This document shows positions 9,579-17,398 of a stretch of 64,000 nucleotides of DNA, piece by piece. A model generated the notes under the pieces. The model made no database searches and was not told the DNA's origin. It saw nothing but the letters and a program-made list of their open reading frames with translations. Position 1 is the stretch's first letter, and each line of letters begins with the position of its first letter. The DNA comes from an uncultured Anaeroplasmataceae bacterium (GTDB lineage Bacteria; Bacillota_I; Bacilli_A; Acholeplasmatales; Anaeroplasmataceae), in the NCBI GenBank assembly GCA_944325035.1, contig CALUYM010000004.1, forward strand, positions 62,001-126,000, read 5' to 3'. Made by a program: the position numbers and the translations under genes.

Positions 9579-9602
9579 AAAGTACTAACTTTATAGTACT
9601 TT
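9579..9602 (-). terminator. Terminator after the fucose-isomerase-like gene
   Basis: Near-perfect arms (AAAGTACTA / TAGTACTTT) with T5 on the minus strand, just after the stop at 9611. Confidence 0.8.
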
Positions 9603-9610
9603 AAGACAAA

Positions 9611-10801
9611 TTATTTGTTAATATTTTCAAAGAATTCTTTAATTAACTTTTCTTCATCACCATAACATATAATATGATGATTTCCACTTGGATTAATTAA
9701 TAATTCTTGTAAATTCATATCTACTTTTACTTTTATTTGCGTTCTACACAAGTTCTTTTCTGACATATTTTGAAGAATAATACCAGACATAATTGTGTAT
9801 TTTTTTAAATCAGCAGATAATCTAAAAATAGTCACTCGACCAAGTTTTAATTCTCCTTTAATTGCAACTCCAATTCCACTTTCAAAATGCGTATCAAATC
9901 GGTACGAATCTACCATTGAAAAAGGAATAGTACAATGTGCAAAGACAATCTCGTTCTTTTCCACATCGATTAATGATGGATTAGCTTGAAATGTAGGCTT
10001 TTTAGTCAACATACTGATAATATACATCGACAACATTGTCATAATGTCTCCCTCACAAGTCGCCGTAATCCCCTTATCATTTAGTTTTGCTAATCCTAAA
10101 CAACCTGTACTTTTTATGGAAGTAAGAATATCAAAACAGCGTAGAGTTAATCCATTTAATTGATAATCTTTTACAATACCTTCTAAAGCTTGATAAACCA
10201 TTTCTGCTTTTTTTACTTCTTCCTTATCAAATGCATTATCGGCATAATTAACTGATGGTAAAAATGATATTTCTTTAACTCTTGATTCTAATTCTTTAAG
10301 AGGAATATCTATCAAATCAATCCCTAGTTTTTCTTTAACTTGATTATAATTAGGAACTGATGCAATTAACCAATCCGATGGTTTGCCTAAGACTCCAAGA
10401 CGACTTTCTTTTAACTTTTTTTTGGCATATTCAATTTGAGTTAAAGTTCTAATTCTTGAAGCGAGATATTTAATATTTCCATGAATAATTTCACCTTTTT
10501 TGTTATTTAAGCGTAAATATGTCATAATCTCTAAAGAAGCAGCTAGTGAATTATTTCCCCCACTCGTTAACAAATAATATGGTTCTTTAATTTTATCAAT
10601 ATTTTTTAAGAATAAACCTTCAGACCCACCTGTTTGAATAAAAATCAATTTTAAATCACAATCATAATCTTCTAACTCAGCTAGTTGTAATTTTTCACCG
10701 AGTTCTTGCTCAATACTTAATAAAAATTCTTCATTCTCTATTGTAAAATTATCAGAATGTTGAAGCATTGATTTTAAAGTTGAAATTTTAATGTTACTCA
10801 T
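9611..10801 (-). CDS. L-fucose/L-arabinose isomerase superfamily protein
   Basis: A 396-residue protein resembling the FucI/AraA fold (COG2407 type). Visible features are an N-terminal Rossmann-like half with the conserved TSGGNNSLAAS, a central half with TCEGDIMTMLSMYI, where the Glu and Asp match the metal-binding positions of the family, and a C-terminal FAHCTIPFSM and NHHIICYGD. The family isomerises aldoses to ketoses; the substrate is unknown and no sugar kinase or transporter is adjacent. The ATG at 10801 is behind AAAGGA; a start at 10831 would be less well placed. It is monocistronic with its own terminator. Confidence 0.75.
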   Translation of the reverse strand: MSNIKISTLKSMLQHSDNFTIENEEFLLSIEQELGEKLQLAELEDYDCDLKLIFIQTGGSEGLFLKNIDKIKEPYYLLTSGGNNSLAASLEIMTYLRLNNKKGEIIHGNIKYLASRIRTLTQIEYAKKKLKESRLGVLGKPSDWLIASVPNYNQVKEKLGIDLIDIPLKELESRVKEISFLPSVNYADNAFDKEEVKKAEMVYQALEGIVKDYQLNGLTLRCFDILTSIKSTGCLGLAKLNDKGITATCEGDIMTMLSMYIISMLTKKPTFQANPSLIDVEKNEIVFAHCTIPFSMVDSYRFDTHFESGIGVAIKGELKLGRVTIFRLSADLKKYTIMSGIILQNMSEKNLCRTQIKVKVDMNLQELLINPSGNHHIICYGDEEKLIKEFFENINK

Positions 10802-10894
10802 ATTATCTAAAATCCTTTCTTTCTTAATCATATTATATACCTAAAATAGTATATTTTTAAGAAAATTTAAATATTAATTCTAAATATAATTTTA

Positions 10895-11286
10895 TTAATA
10901 AATATATTTCTTATTCTTTTTTTCTTTTTTAAAATCAATATTTTCATAAATTTTATCAAGAGTGTTACACATTGTAATATAGTTTTTTTAAAATCTTTTT
11001 GCATTATCGGGTGACACTTCTCTAATTCTTTGTGAAACATAAGCGTTTAAGACTTGGACGTTTATTTGTAAAAAAGTGAAAATGTTATTTTTTTACACCA
11101 AGCGAAAAACGGCATTATTGCGTCAAAATAAGAAGACACCGTTTTCCTTTCCAAGTTCTTTGCTTCAACAACTTTTTTAAACATATCGACTAACTCGTCA
11201 ATAGTCACGTCATTCACTTCTTCTGTTTGTTTTTCAACCGTATTTTCTAGTTTAAAAATAATATGATTTACATTTCTTTTTGCCAT
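10895..11286 (-). pseudogene. Remnant of a tyrosine-recombinase-like N-terminal domain
   Basis: The frame opens at 11286 with MAKRNVNHIIFK and passes through a segment like the core-binding domain of phage-type integrases (TVSSYFDAIMPFFAWC). It then shifts at an A7 run near 11090; one extra A would continue it as NNIFTFLQINVQVLNAYVSQ. A TAA in place of an expected sense codon follows KRF at about 10998, after which the frame continues as KNYITMCNTLDKIY to a stop at 10895. No catalytic domain follows, so it is truncated as well. The integrase label rests on a weak resemblance. It lies beside the tRNA operon, a usual insertion site for integrating elements. Confidence 0.55.
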
Positions 11287-11339
11287 ATTTTTGTCTCTTT
11301 TTTTAAAAAAAACTTATATTTTCTTTCACTTTATCAAAT

Positions 11340-11580
11340 GAAATTTTTTCGAACCAGGAGGTCTAAGAAAAACTGGTTTGTCACTTTTTGAAAAAAACCG
11401 AATTTAATCCACAAAAAATTCAAAATGTCGTATATTCTTAGTAAAAATTTACTTTCGTAAAGAAAAATAGACCGCCTGTCCCGTCACCTGTCTTGCAAAA
11501 GTAAAAGACAGGAGGTCTAGACGTCGACAAAAAAGTCAGTAAGTCGTCAGTTTGTCGGTTCAAATCGACTAAAAAGACAA
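11340..11580. other. Structured non-coding stretch with tRNA-Pro-like pieces
   Basis: No gene is seen between the integrase remnant and the tRNA terminator. The stretch holds a 10-bp direct repeat AGGAGGTCTA (11356 and 11510), a 12-bp inverted repeat with one mismatch (11469-11480 and 11507-11518), a hairpin CCTGTCTT/AAGACAGG (11487-11512), a hairpin AACCAG/CTGGTT (11352-11378) and a small T-arm-like hairpin GTCG/CGAC around GTTCAAAT (11554-11569). Three pieces exactly match the nearby tRNA-Pro in its sense: ACCAGGAGGTC, GGTTCAAATC and CCTGTCTT. It may be a decayed attachment site or element end, or a small structured RNA. Confidence 0.5.
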
Positions 11581-11603
11581 AAAAAGGGTCAATTTATGAC
11601 CCT
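11578..11603 (-). terminator. Terminator of the tRNA operon
   Basis: Seven-base GC-rich arms (AGGGTCA / TGACCCT), a 5-nt loop and T7 on the minus strand, 12 bases after tRNA-Gly. Confidence 0.9.
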
Positions 11604-11614
11604 GTTATATGCTT

Positions 11615-11688
11615 TGGAGCGGATGATGGGAATCGAACCCACGTAGTCAGCTTGGAAGGCTGAGGTTCTACCATTAAACTACATCCGC
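11615..11688 (-). tRNA. tRNA-Gly(UCC)
   Basis: Acceptor arms GCGGATG / CATCCGC, anticodon loop CTTCCAA with anticodon TCC, T-loop GGTTCGATTCC and encoded CCA (74 nt). Last gene of the Asp-Arg-Pro-Gly operon. Confidence 0.95.
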
Positions 11689-11695
11689 ATATGAC

Positions 11696-11772
11696 TGGTC
11701 GGAAAGACAGGATTTGAACCTGCGACCTCCTGGTCCCAAACCAGGCGCTCTACCAAGCTAAGCTACTTTCCG
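11696..11772 (-). tRNA. tRNA-Pro(UGG)
   Basis: Acceptor arms CGGAAAG / CTTTCCG, anticodon loop TTTGGGA with anticodon TGG, T-loop GGTTCAAATCC and encoded CCA (77 nt). Short pieces of its 3' half recur in the stretch at 11340-11580. Confidence 0.95.
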
Positions 11773-11853
11773 AAGTGACAAATTAAGCAGTTAAGATTAT
11801 ATCACATCTAACTTCTTATGTCAATATTAAATTATAGAATAAAATTAAAAGTA

Positions 11854-11930
11854 TGGCGCACCGTAGAGGACTCGAACCCCTAGCCTTTTGATCCGTAGTC
11901 AAACGATCTATCCAATTGATCTAACGGTGC
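11854..11930 (-). tRNA. tRNA-Arg(ACG)
   Basis: Acceptor arms GCACCGT / ACGGTGC, anticodon loop CTACGGA with anticodon ACG (A34 presumably edited to inosine by TadA), T-loop GGTTCGAGTCC and encoded CCA (77 nt). Confidence 0.95.
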
Positions 11931-11937
11931 ATTTTTT

Positions 11938-12013
11938 TGGCGGTTCGGACGGGACTTGAACCCGCGATCTCCAGTGTGACAGACTAGCATGTTAACCACT
12001 ACACCACCGAACC
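11938..12013 (-). tRNA. tRNA-Asp(GUC)
   Basis: Acceptor arms GGTTCGG / CCGAACC, anticodon loop CTGTCAC with anticodon GTC, T-loop GGTTCAAGTCC and encoded CCA (76 nt). First gene of the operon. Confidence 0.95.
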
Positions 12014-12032
12014 ATTCGCTGAATGCTTTTAT

Positions 12033-12061
12033 ATATTACCATATTCGATTTTAAATTGCAA
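12033..12061 (-). promoter_or_regulatory. Promoter of the tRNA operon
   Basis: Minus-strand TTGCAA (12056-12061), 17-base spacer, TAATAT (12033-12038), 20 bases before tRNA-Asp. Apart from this and the aro terminator, nothing is recognised between 12014 and 12308. Confidence 0.75.
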
Positions 12062-12244
12062 GATATTTTTTTATATTTTTGTATTTTTTTTCATTTAGCT
12101 AAAAATTATTACATTATTAACTAAAAATAGCAACACTTTTTTTAATATATTAAATTGAATAGAGCTAAAAACTTTGATAAAACAAATAAAAATAGTATTA
12201 TCTTTCAAAATTTATTAATATACTTTTGTCTTTCTTATCTACTT

Positions 12245-12274
12245 ATAAAAAAACAATACAATAAATGTACTGTT
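12245..12274 (-). terminator. Terminator of the aromatic operon
   Basis: Arms AACAGTAC / GTATTGTT with a 7-nt loop, followed by T-rich sequence on the minus strand, 35 bases after the aroC stop. Confidence 0.7.
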
Positions 12275-12308
12275 CTTTATAAGTATAAAATTCTTTGATT
12301 ATCATTTC

Positions 12309-13286
12309 CTAATTATATGCTTTATTAATTAAAGCTAAATCAACTAATCCAATTGCACAAACCGCTTCTATTACAGGAACAATTCTTAGAATAATAGCTC
12401 TATCATGTCGACCAGCTATCAATAAATCTTCAACTTTATTGGTCTTAAAATTAAAGGTTGGCTGTGGCACACCAATTGATGGAGTTGGTTTAACAAATAC
12501 TCTTATATCTATATCATTACCATTACTAATACCACCATTAATACCACCATTATTATTAGTATCTGTATGACCTTCTTTATCAATAAATTTATCATTAAAC
12601 TCTGAACCAAATAATTTTTCGCCTCTAAACCCTAATCCAAACTCTATTCCCTTTACTCCTCCTATAGAAAATATTAAATGAGACAAGACTGACTCAACGC
12701 TATCAAAGAAAGGTTCCCCTAAACCCTTATCTATTCCTTTGATTTTTACTTTTACCACACCACCAATACTATTATGAGCTGCTATTGCTTCATCTATTTT
12801 TGACTCAATATCAGTACTTCCACCTAAACTTTCAATTGATGCAGTGATGTTGGCATTTAACATTTTTTTAGCAACTACTCCAGCTGCTACTAAGCATAAT
12901 GTTAATCGCCCTGAAAAGTGGCCACCACCACGATAATCATTGTATCCTTTATATTTAACCCTAGCTGTATAATCAGCGTGACCTGGTCGTGGTGTTGATA
13001 TCAACGAAGAATAATCTTTGCTTCTTGTATTTTCATTTAAAAAACGAATCATTAATGGTGCACCTGTTGTTTTACCATTAAAAACACCACTTTCAATAAT
13101 TGGCATATCTGATTCTTTTCGTGGAGTTGTTCCTTTAGCACCTGCTTTTCTTTTTTCTAAGTCAGGCAAAAAATCTTCAACTTGTAAATCTAAGCCTGGC
13201 ATAACCCCATCTATTAAAATTCCTAATGATGGACCATGCGATTCACCAAAAATAGAGATACGAAAAATTCTACCAAAACTATTCAT
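12309..13286 (-). CDS. aroC: Chorismate synthase
   Basis: A 325-residue AroC, which eliminates phosphate from EPSP to give chorismate using reduced FMN. Hallmarks are the N-terminal SIFGESHG, the segment RPGHADYTARVKY, the FMN-binding GGGHFSGR and the C-terminal GRHDRAIILR. Slightly shorter than the usual 350-360 residues, mainly in the C-terminal tail. The ATG overlaps the end of the preceding fusion gene. Last gene of the aro operon. Confidence 0.95.
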   Translation of the reverse strand: MNSFGRIFRISIFGESHGPSLGILIDGVMPGLDLQVEDFLPDLEKRKAGAKGTTPRKESDMPIIESGVFNGKTTGAPLMIRFLNENTRSKDYSSLISTPRPGHADYTARVKYKGYNDYRGGGHFSGRLTLCLVAAGVVAKKMLNANITASIESLGGSTDIESKIDEAIAAHNSIGGVVKVKIKGIDKGLGEPFFDSVESVLSHLIFSIGGVKGIEFGLGFRGEKLFGSEFNDKFIDKEGHTDTNNNGGINGGISNGNDIDIRVFVKPTPSIGVPQPTFNFKTNKVEDLLIAGRHDRAIILRIVPVIEAVCAIGLVDLALINKAYN

Positions 13287-14316
13287 TTAAAGCACCTCGA
13301 ATTATATTATATAATTCTTTTTTATCAAAACTTTTATTATGCCAAATTTCTTCAGCCTTAATGGCTTGATAAATAAGCATATCTAATCCATTATAGCTAT
13401 TATCATTATATGACATTAATTTAGTCTTTTTAGGATTAAATATGACATCGATTATAAAGTTAGCTTTTTTAGCAACTTCTAGAGGAATCGGAGAATCATT
13501 CACATTTGGACACATACCAACAGGTGTTGTATTAACAATTCCATCTATTTTTTCTAACCGAGCTAATTCATCATAGGTTATTGTATCTTGTGTTTTTTTA
13601 CGACTAACAATAATCACATTGGCATGTAAATCTTTTAAAGCCTTTGATACTGCATGAGAGGCTCCTCCAGTTCCTAAAATGTATATAGTTTTGCCATATA
13701 CATCGATATTGTTTTCAATTATTTCATCATAAAATCCATAATAATCCGTATTATAACCAATTAGTTTACCATTTTTTCTTAAAACAGTGTTAACTGCCTG
13801 CATAGCTTCCGCCTCAGGACTAAGCTCATCTAAATACTCCATAATTTTGATTTTATAGGGAATTGTTACATTAAAACCATCATATTGACCATTTTTCATT
13901 TCTTTTAATACTTCTTCTAAATCATTTTCATTTATATCCTTAAGTTCATATGATGCATTTAATCCTAAAGCCTTAAAAATAATAGAATGAATTTGTGGAG
14001 AAATACTATGTCCTAGCGGATGTCCAAGCAATGCAAAATGTTTCTTTGAGATAACTTCTTCTTGATAAGACTTCGATACTTCTAACATTTTTTCTAAAAA
14101 TGGTAAATAGTATTTTTCTAAATCTTTATCTGCTAATAAGTCTATATTTCTTTCTTTTAAAGCTGTTTCTCTTTTACCATCTAATATAGGTAAGTTATGT
14201 ATTTTTTTATAATTTGCTACTAAATTTGCCGCTTCCATTCTTTTTTTAAAAAGTTCTATCATCTTTTTATCCACGTCATTAATAATTAGACGAGCTTCTT
14301 CTAAACTATTTTTCAT
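13279..14316 (-). CDS. Chorismate mutase - shikimate dehydrogenase fusion
   Basis: A 345-residue two-domain enzyme. Residues 1 to about 90 form an AroQ-type chorismate mutase helical domain (NDVDKKMIELFKKRM, LPILDGKRET), which makes prephenate. Residues from about 95 form AroE: the shikimate site GHPLGHSISPQIHS, NVTIPYK, NTDYYGF, and the NADP-binding GTGGASHA. It therefore joins a step before chorismate with one after it. The ATG at 14316 follows AGGAGG with an 8-base gap. It overlaps aroA by 11 bases and aroC by 8, so the operon is tightly coupled. Confidence 0.93.
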   Translation of the reverse strand: MKNSLEEARLIINDVDKKMIELFKKRMEAANLVANYKKIHNLPILDGKRETALKERNIDLLADKDLEKYYLPFLEKMLEVSKSYQEEVISKKHFALLGHPLGHSISPQIHSIIFKALGLNASYELKDINENDLEEVLKEMKNGQYDGFNVTIPYKIKIMEYLDELSPEAEAMQAVNTVLRKNGKLIGYNTDYYGFYDEIIENNIDVYGKTIYILGTGGASHAVSKALKDLHANVIIVSRKKTQDTITYDELARLEKIDGIVNTTPVGMCPNVNDSPIPLEVAKKANFIIDVIFNPKKTKLMSYNDNSYNGLDMLIYQAIKAEEIWHNKSFDKKELYNIIRGALNE

Positions 14317-15562
14317 AAACAATACCTCCTAACGATTTAAAATCTTCAAAAAAATTAGGATAACTTTTATTAATTGCATTGGCATTTTTAATCAATATAT
14401 CAGAATCTAAAATGTTTGTGAGCATTGCCAGTGCCATAACCACCCGGTGATCATTATGGGAATCAACAATTCCACCATACAATTTGCTTCCTCTTATTGT
14501 CATTGTATCACTAGATTCAGTTATGCTAGCTCCTAGTTTATTTAATTCTTCTTTCATACAAGTAACTCTATCACATTCTTTAATACGCAATCTGGCACAA
14601 TCTTTGAAATTTGATACACCCTTTGTAATGCTTGCTAAAACAGTTAAAGCTGGTCCTAAATCTGGAGTTTGTTTAAACGAAATATCAGCTGGTTTTAGAT
14701 TATTGTTTATTGCATATACTAAATTGTTTTCAACAACAATTTTTCCTCCAAATGACTCAATATCTTCTAATATTTTGATATCTCCTTGAACTGATTTTAA
14801 ATTAAGACCAGCTAATTTTACATCCGCTCCAAGCATATTAGCAACCAAGTAAAAAGCAGCTTGTGAAAAATCCCCTTCAACTTCATAATCAAATGGTTGA
14901 TATACTTGGTTACCTTTAATAAAAATTTCACGTTCATTAAACTCAATTTTAATTCCAAAAAGATTTAAAATATCTATAGTTAATAAGATATAATCTCTAG
15001 ATTCTAATTCTGTAGTAATAAATATTTTAGAATCACCATTTAAAAGTGGTAATGCAAAAAGTAAACCAGTAATAAACTGACTTGAAATATCTCCTCTTAT
15101 TTTAAATTCACCCGGTTTTAAAGCACCTTTTACTTCAAGTGGTAAGTATTTTTCATAAATTTTATATTCAATTCCTTGCTCTTTGAAAATGTCAAAATAA
15201 ATATCTAAGGGACGATTTACTAAATTATTTTTTCCAGTAAACACAATTTCATCTGAATTAACTAAAGCTATTGGAATCAAAAAACGAAGTGTTGAACCTG
15301 ATTCATTAGCACATATTTCTTTTCTTAATCGCTTAACATTACTACCTTCAATAAAAACTTTATCATTTTCAATTCTTATTTTGGCACCTAATGCTTTCAT
15401 TCCTTCAATGGTAGCTTTGATATCTTCTGAAAAAGAAACATTAGATATAACACTATTTCCCTTTGCTAATGATGCAGCAATAATAGCTCGATGAGCAAGA
15501 CTTTTAGATGGAGGAACTTTTATTGTTCCTTTTAGTTTAGATGGTTTGATTAATACATCCAT
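14306..15562 (-). CDS. aroA: EPSP synthase (3-phosphoshikimate 1-carboxyvinyltransferase)
   Basis: A 418-residue AroA that transfers enolpyruvyl from PEP to shikimate 3-phosphate. The N-terminal motif PPSKSLAHRA and the active-site NESGSTLRFLIP, together with the later RIKECDR and DHRVVMALA, are diagnostic. The ANESGSTLRF segment carries Ser instead of the Gly of the glyphosate-sensitive LNAGTAMRP form, so this looks like the class II type; that is inference. The ATG lies behind GAGGAGG inside the end of aroB (26-base overlap). Confidence 0.95.
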   Translation of the reverse strand: MDVLIKPSKLKGTIKVPPSKSLAHRAIIAASLAKGNSVISNVSFSEDIKATIEGMKALGAKIRIENDKVFIEGSNVKRLRKEICANESGSTLRFLIPIALVNSDEIVFTGKNNLVNRPLDIYFDIFKEQGIEYKIYEKYLPLEVKGALKPGEFKIRGDISSQFITGLLFALPLLNGDSKIFITTELESRDYILLTIDILNLFGIKIEFNEREIFIKGNQVYQPFDYEVEGDFSQAAFYLVANMLGADVKLAGLNLKSVQGDIKILEDIESFGGKIVVENNLVYAINNNLKPADISFKQTPDLGPALTVLASITKGVSNFKDCARLRIKECDRVTCMKEELNKLGASITESSDTMTIRGSKLYGGIVDSHNDHRVVMALAMLTNILDSDILIKNANAINKSYPNFFEDFKSLGGIVYEK

Positions 15563-16574
15563 GAACTAATTCCTCCTCACTAAATTCTTTGCTAAATACA
15601 TCCCCAAAATCTGTAATAAAAATAAATCGAAGTTTTCCTGCTAAATTTTTTTTATCATAAATTGTTTTAGTCACATATTGTCGGTAATCAGGAATGCTAG
15701 TATCAATGTCATAAATTTTAAGAATTTGCATTAATTTATTAAAAGTTTCTACTTTAGTAATTCCTAAATCAATTCCAAATTTTATAGCCATTAGCATTCC
15801 TTTAGAAACTGCAATACCATGCTTTAAATTTTGTTCAAGTTCAATAATATGTCCAAAAGTATGTCCAAAATTTAAGTACATCCGTTCTTTTTTATCAAAT
15901 GGATCAAGTTCCACTACTCCTTTTTTTACTTTTAAACTTGCTTCAATAATTTCTTCTGTAATTAATGGCTTTAGCATTAATTTTTCGAGTAATACTTTAT
16001 CACCAATGCATGCATGTTTGATTAATTCACCCATTCCACTCTTGAACTCTATCTCTGGCAATGTTGTTAAAGTAGTAGGATCAATTAAAACAAACTGTGG
16101 TTGTTTGAAAGCACCAACAATATTTTTTCGACCATAAAAATCAATCCCTGTTTTTCCACCAATTGAACTATCCATTTGGCTTAAAAGTGATGTAGGAATT
16201 TGAATAAAAGGTAAGCCCCTATATAATGTTGCCGCAATAAAACCAGTTAAATCACCGACTACTCCTCCGCCTAAGGCAATCAACATTTCATCTCGTCGAA
16301 TATTTAAATCAACTAATTGTTGCAAAACATTTTGATATGTCAAAAAAGACTTAGATTTCTCTCCCGCATCAACTATAACAAACTTTACATCAAATGAAGT
16401 AAGTATTCTTTTTAACTTATGTCCATACAATGGGAAAACATTAGTATCCGTTATAATATAAATATTTTTATTAGTATATATATTTAATAAATATTCATTT
16501 AAATGATAAAGTCCATTTTCTTCAATAATAATATCATAACTGGAATCAGCTAGATTCATTCTTAATTTTTTCAT
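15537..16574 (-). CDS. aroB: 3-Dehydroquinate synthase
   Basis: A 345-residue AroB converting DAHP to 3-dehydroquinate with NAD+ and a divalent metal. The NAD-binding GGGVVGDLTGF, the substrate-binding SQMDSSIGGKTG and the metal-binding NFGHTFGHIIE are all present. It overlaps the end of tyrA, with the ribosome site inside that gene. No dehydroquinate dehydratase or shikimate kinase gene lies in this operon, so those steps must be encoded elsewhere. Confidence 0.96.
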   Translation of the reverse strand: MKKLRMNLADSSYDIIIEENGLYHLNEYLLNIYTNKNIYIITDTNVFPLYGHKLKRILTSFDVKFVIVDAGEKSKSFLTYQNVLQQLVDLNIRRDEMLIALGGGVVGDLTGFIAATLYRGLPFIQIPTSLLSQMDSSIGGKTGIDFYGRKNIVGAFKQPQFVLIDPTTLTTLPEIEFKSGMGELIKHACIGDKVLLEKLMLKPLITEEIIEASLKVKKGVVELDPFDKKERMYLNFGHTFGHIIELEQNLKHGIAVSKGMLMAIKFGIDLGITKVETFNKLMQILKIYDIDTSIPDYRQYVTKTIYDKKNLAGKLRFIFITDFGDVFSKEFSEEELVHGCINQTI

Positions 16575-17397
16575 TTTTCCATCTCATTTCGCTTAAGTCT
16601 AGATTTGATAAATAATCGCTTTAACTCATCTGAATCATTATTTAAAATTGCATCTTTCATCTTTTTTATTTCTTGTTCAAAATTAACTATTTCACCTAAT
16701 AGATATTCTCGATTAGATAAAAATAATTCTGACCATAAATTTTCATTAATCATTGCAATTCTTGTTAAATCACGATAGGAATCCCCAATAAAGTTTTTAG
16801 TATCACTATCTGTATCACTATTTACCAAGCTGCACGCTATAACATGAGTTAATTGCGAAGTAAAACCAATCATTTTATCATGCTTTTCAGGTGAGATGAC
16901 AGAAACATGTCCAAATTCTAGATAATTAGCTATTTTTTTAAAACATCAATATCTTCTTCTTTATTATCAATCGGACAAATAAGAAAATTAGCCCCTTTAA
17001 AAATATCAGGATTAGCATAATATATTCCTGTCTTTTCACGTCCTGCCATCGGATGATGCGATAAGTATGTTGCATTTTTTACAACTTTGATTGCTTTATA
17101 GACAAAATCAGTCTTTATTCCACAAACATCTGTAATAATTTGACCTTTCTTAAATTCATTTTGATATGTTTTTAAAAATTTTAAAATGTCTTTCGGATAT
17201 AAGGCTATTATAATTAAATCTACATCATTAATGAAATCACTAGGTTCTAACGATACTTCATCCACAAAACCTTCTTTTTTAGCATAATCTAATGTTTTTT
17301 TATCTCTATCAACACCATAAACAATCAAACCTTTTTGGCGTAAACCTATGGCATAAGAAGCACCTATCAAACCCAAACCAACAATTAAAACTTTCAT
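16571..17397 (-). pseudogene. tyrA: Prephenate dehydrogenase, frameshifted in an A7 run
   Basis: The gene starts at ATG 17397 (MKVLIVGLGLIGAS, a Rossmann NAD motif) and encodes the usual TyrA sequence, including TDVCGIKTDF and HHPMAGREKTG. At the A7 run 16932-16938 the frame reads LKK-TAG. One added A continues it as IANYLEFGHVSVISPEKHD and then MIGFTSQLTHVIA, ending at 16571 (about 275 residues in total). All conserved segments are otherwise present, which argues that the lesion is recent, a sequencing error, or bypassed. It sits mid-operon, start overlapping the region of the DAHP synthase stop. It would oxidise prephenate to 4-hydroxyphenylpyruvate for tyrosine. Confidence 0.85.
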
Positions 17398-17398
17398 A

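Noticed and set aside
11554..11569. A plus-strand tRNA ending in the GGTTCAAATC arm
   Set aside because: No acceptor, D or anticodon arms can be folded around it.
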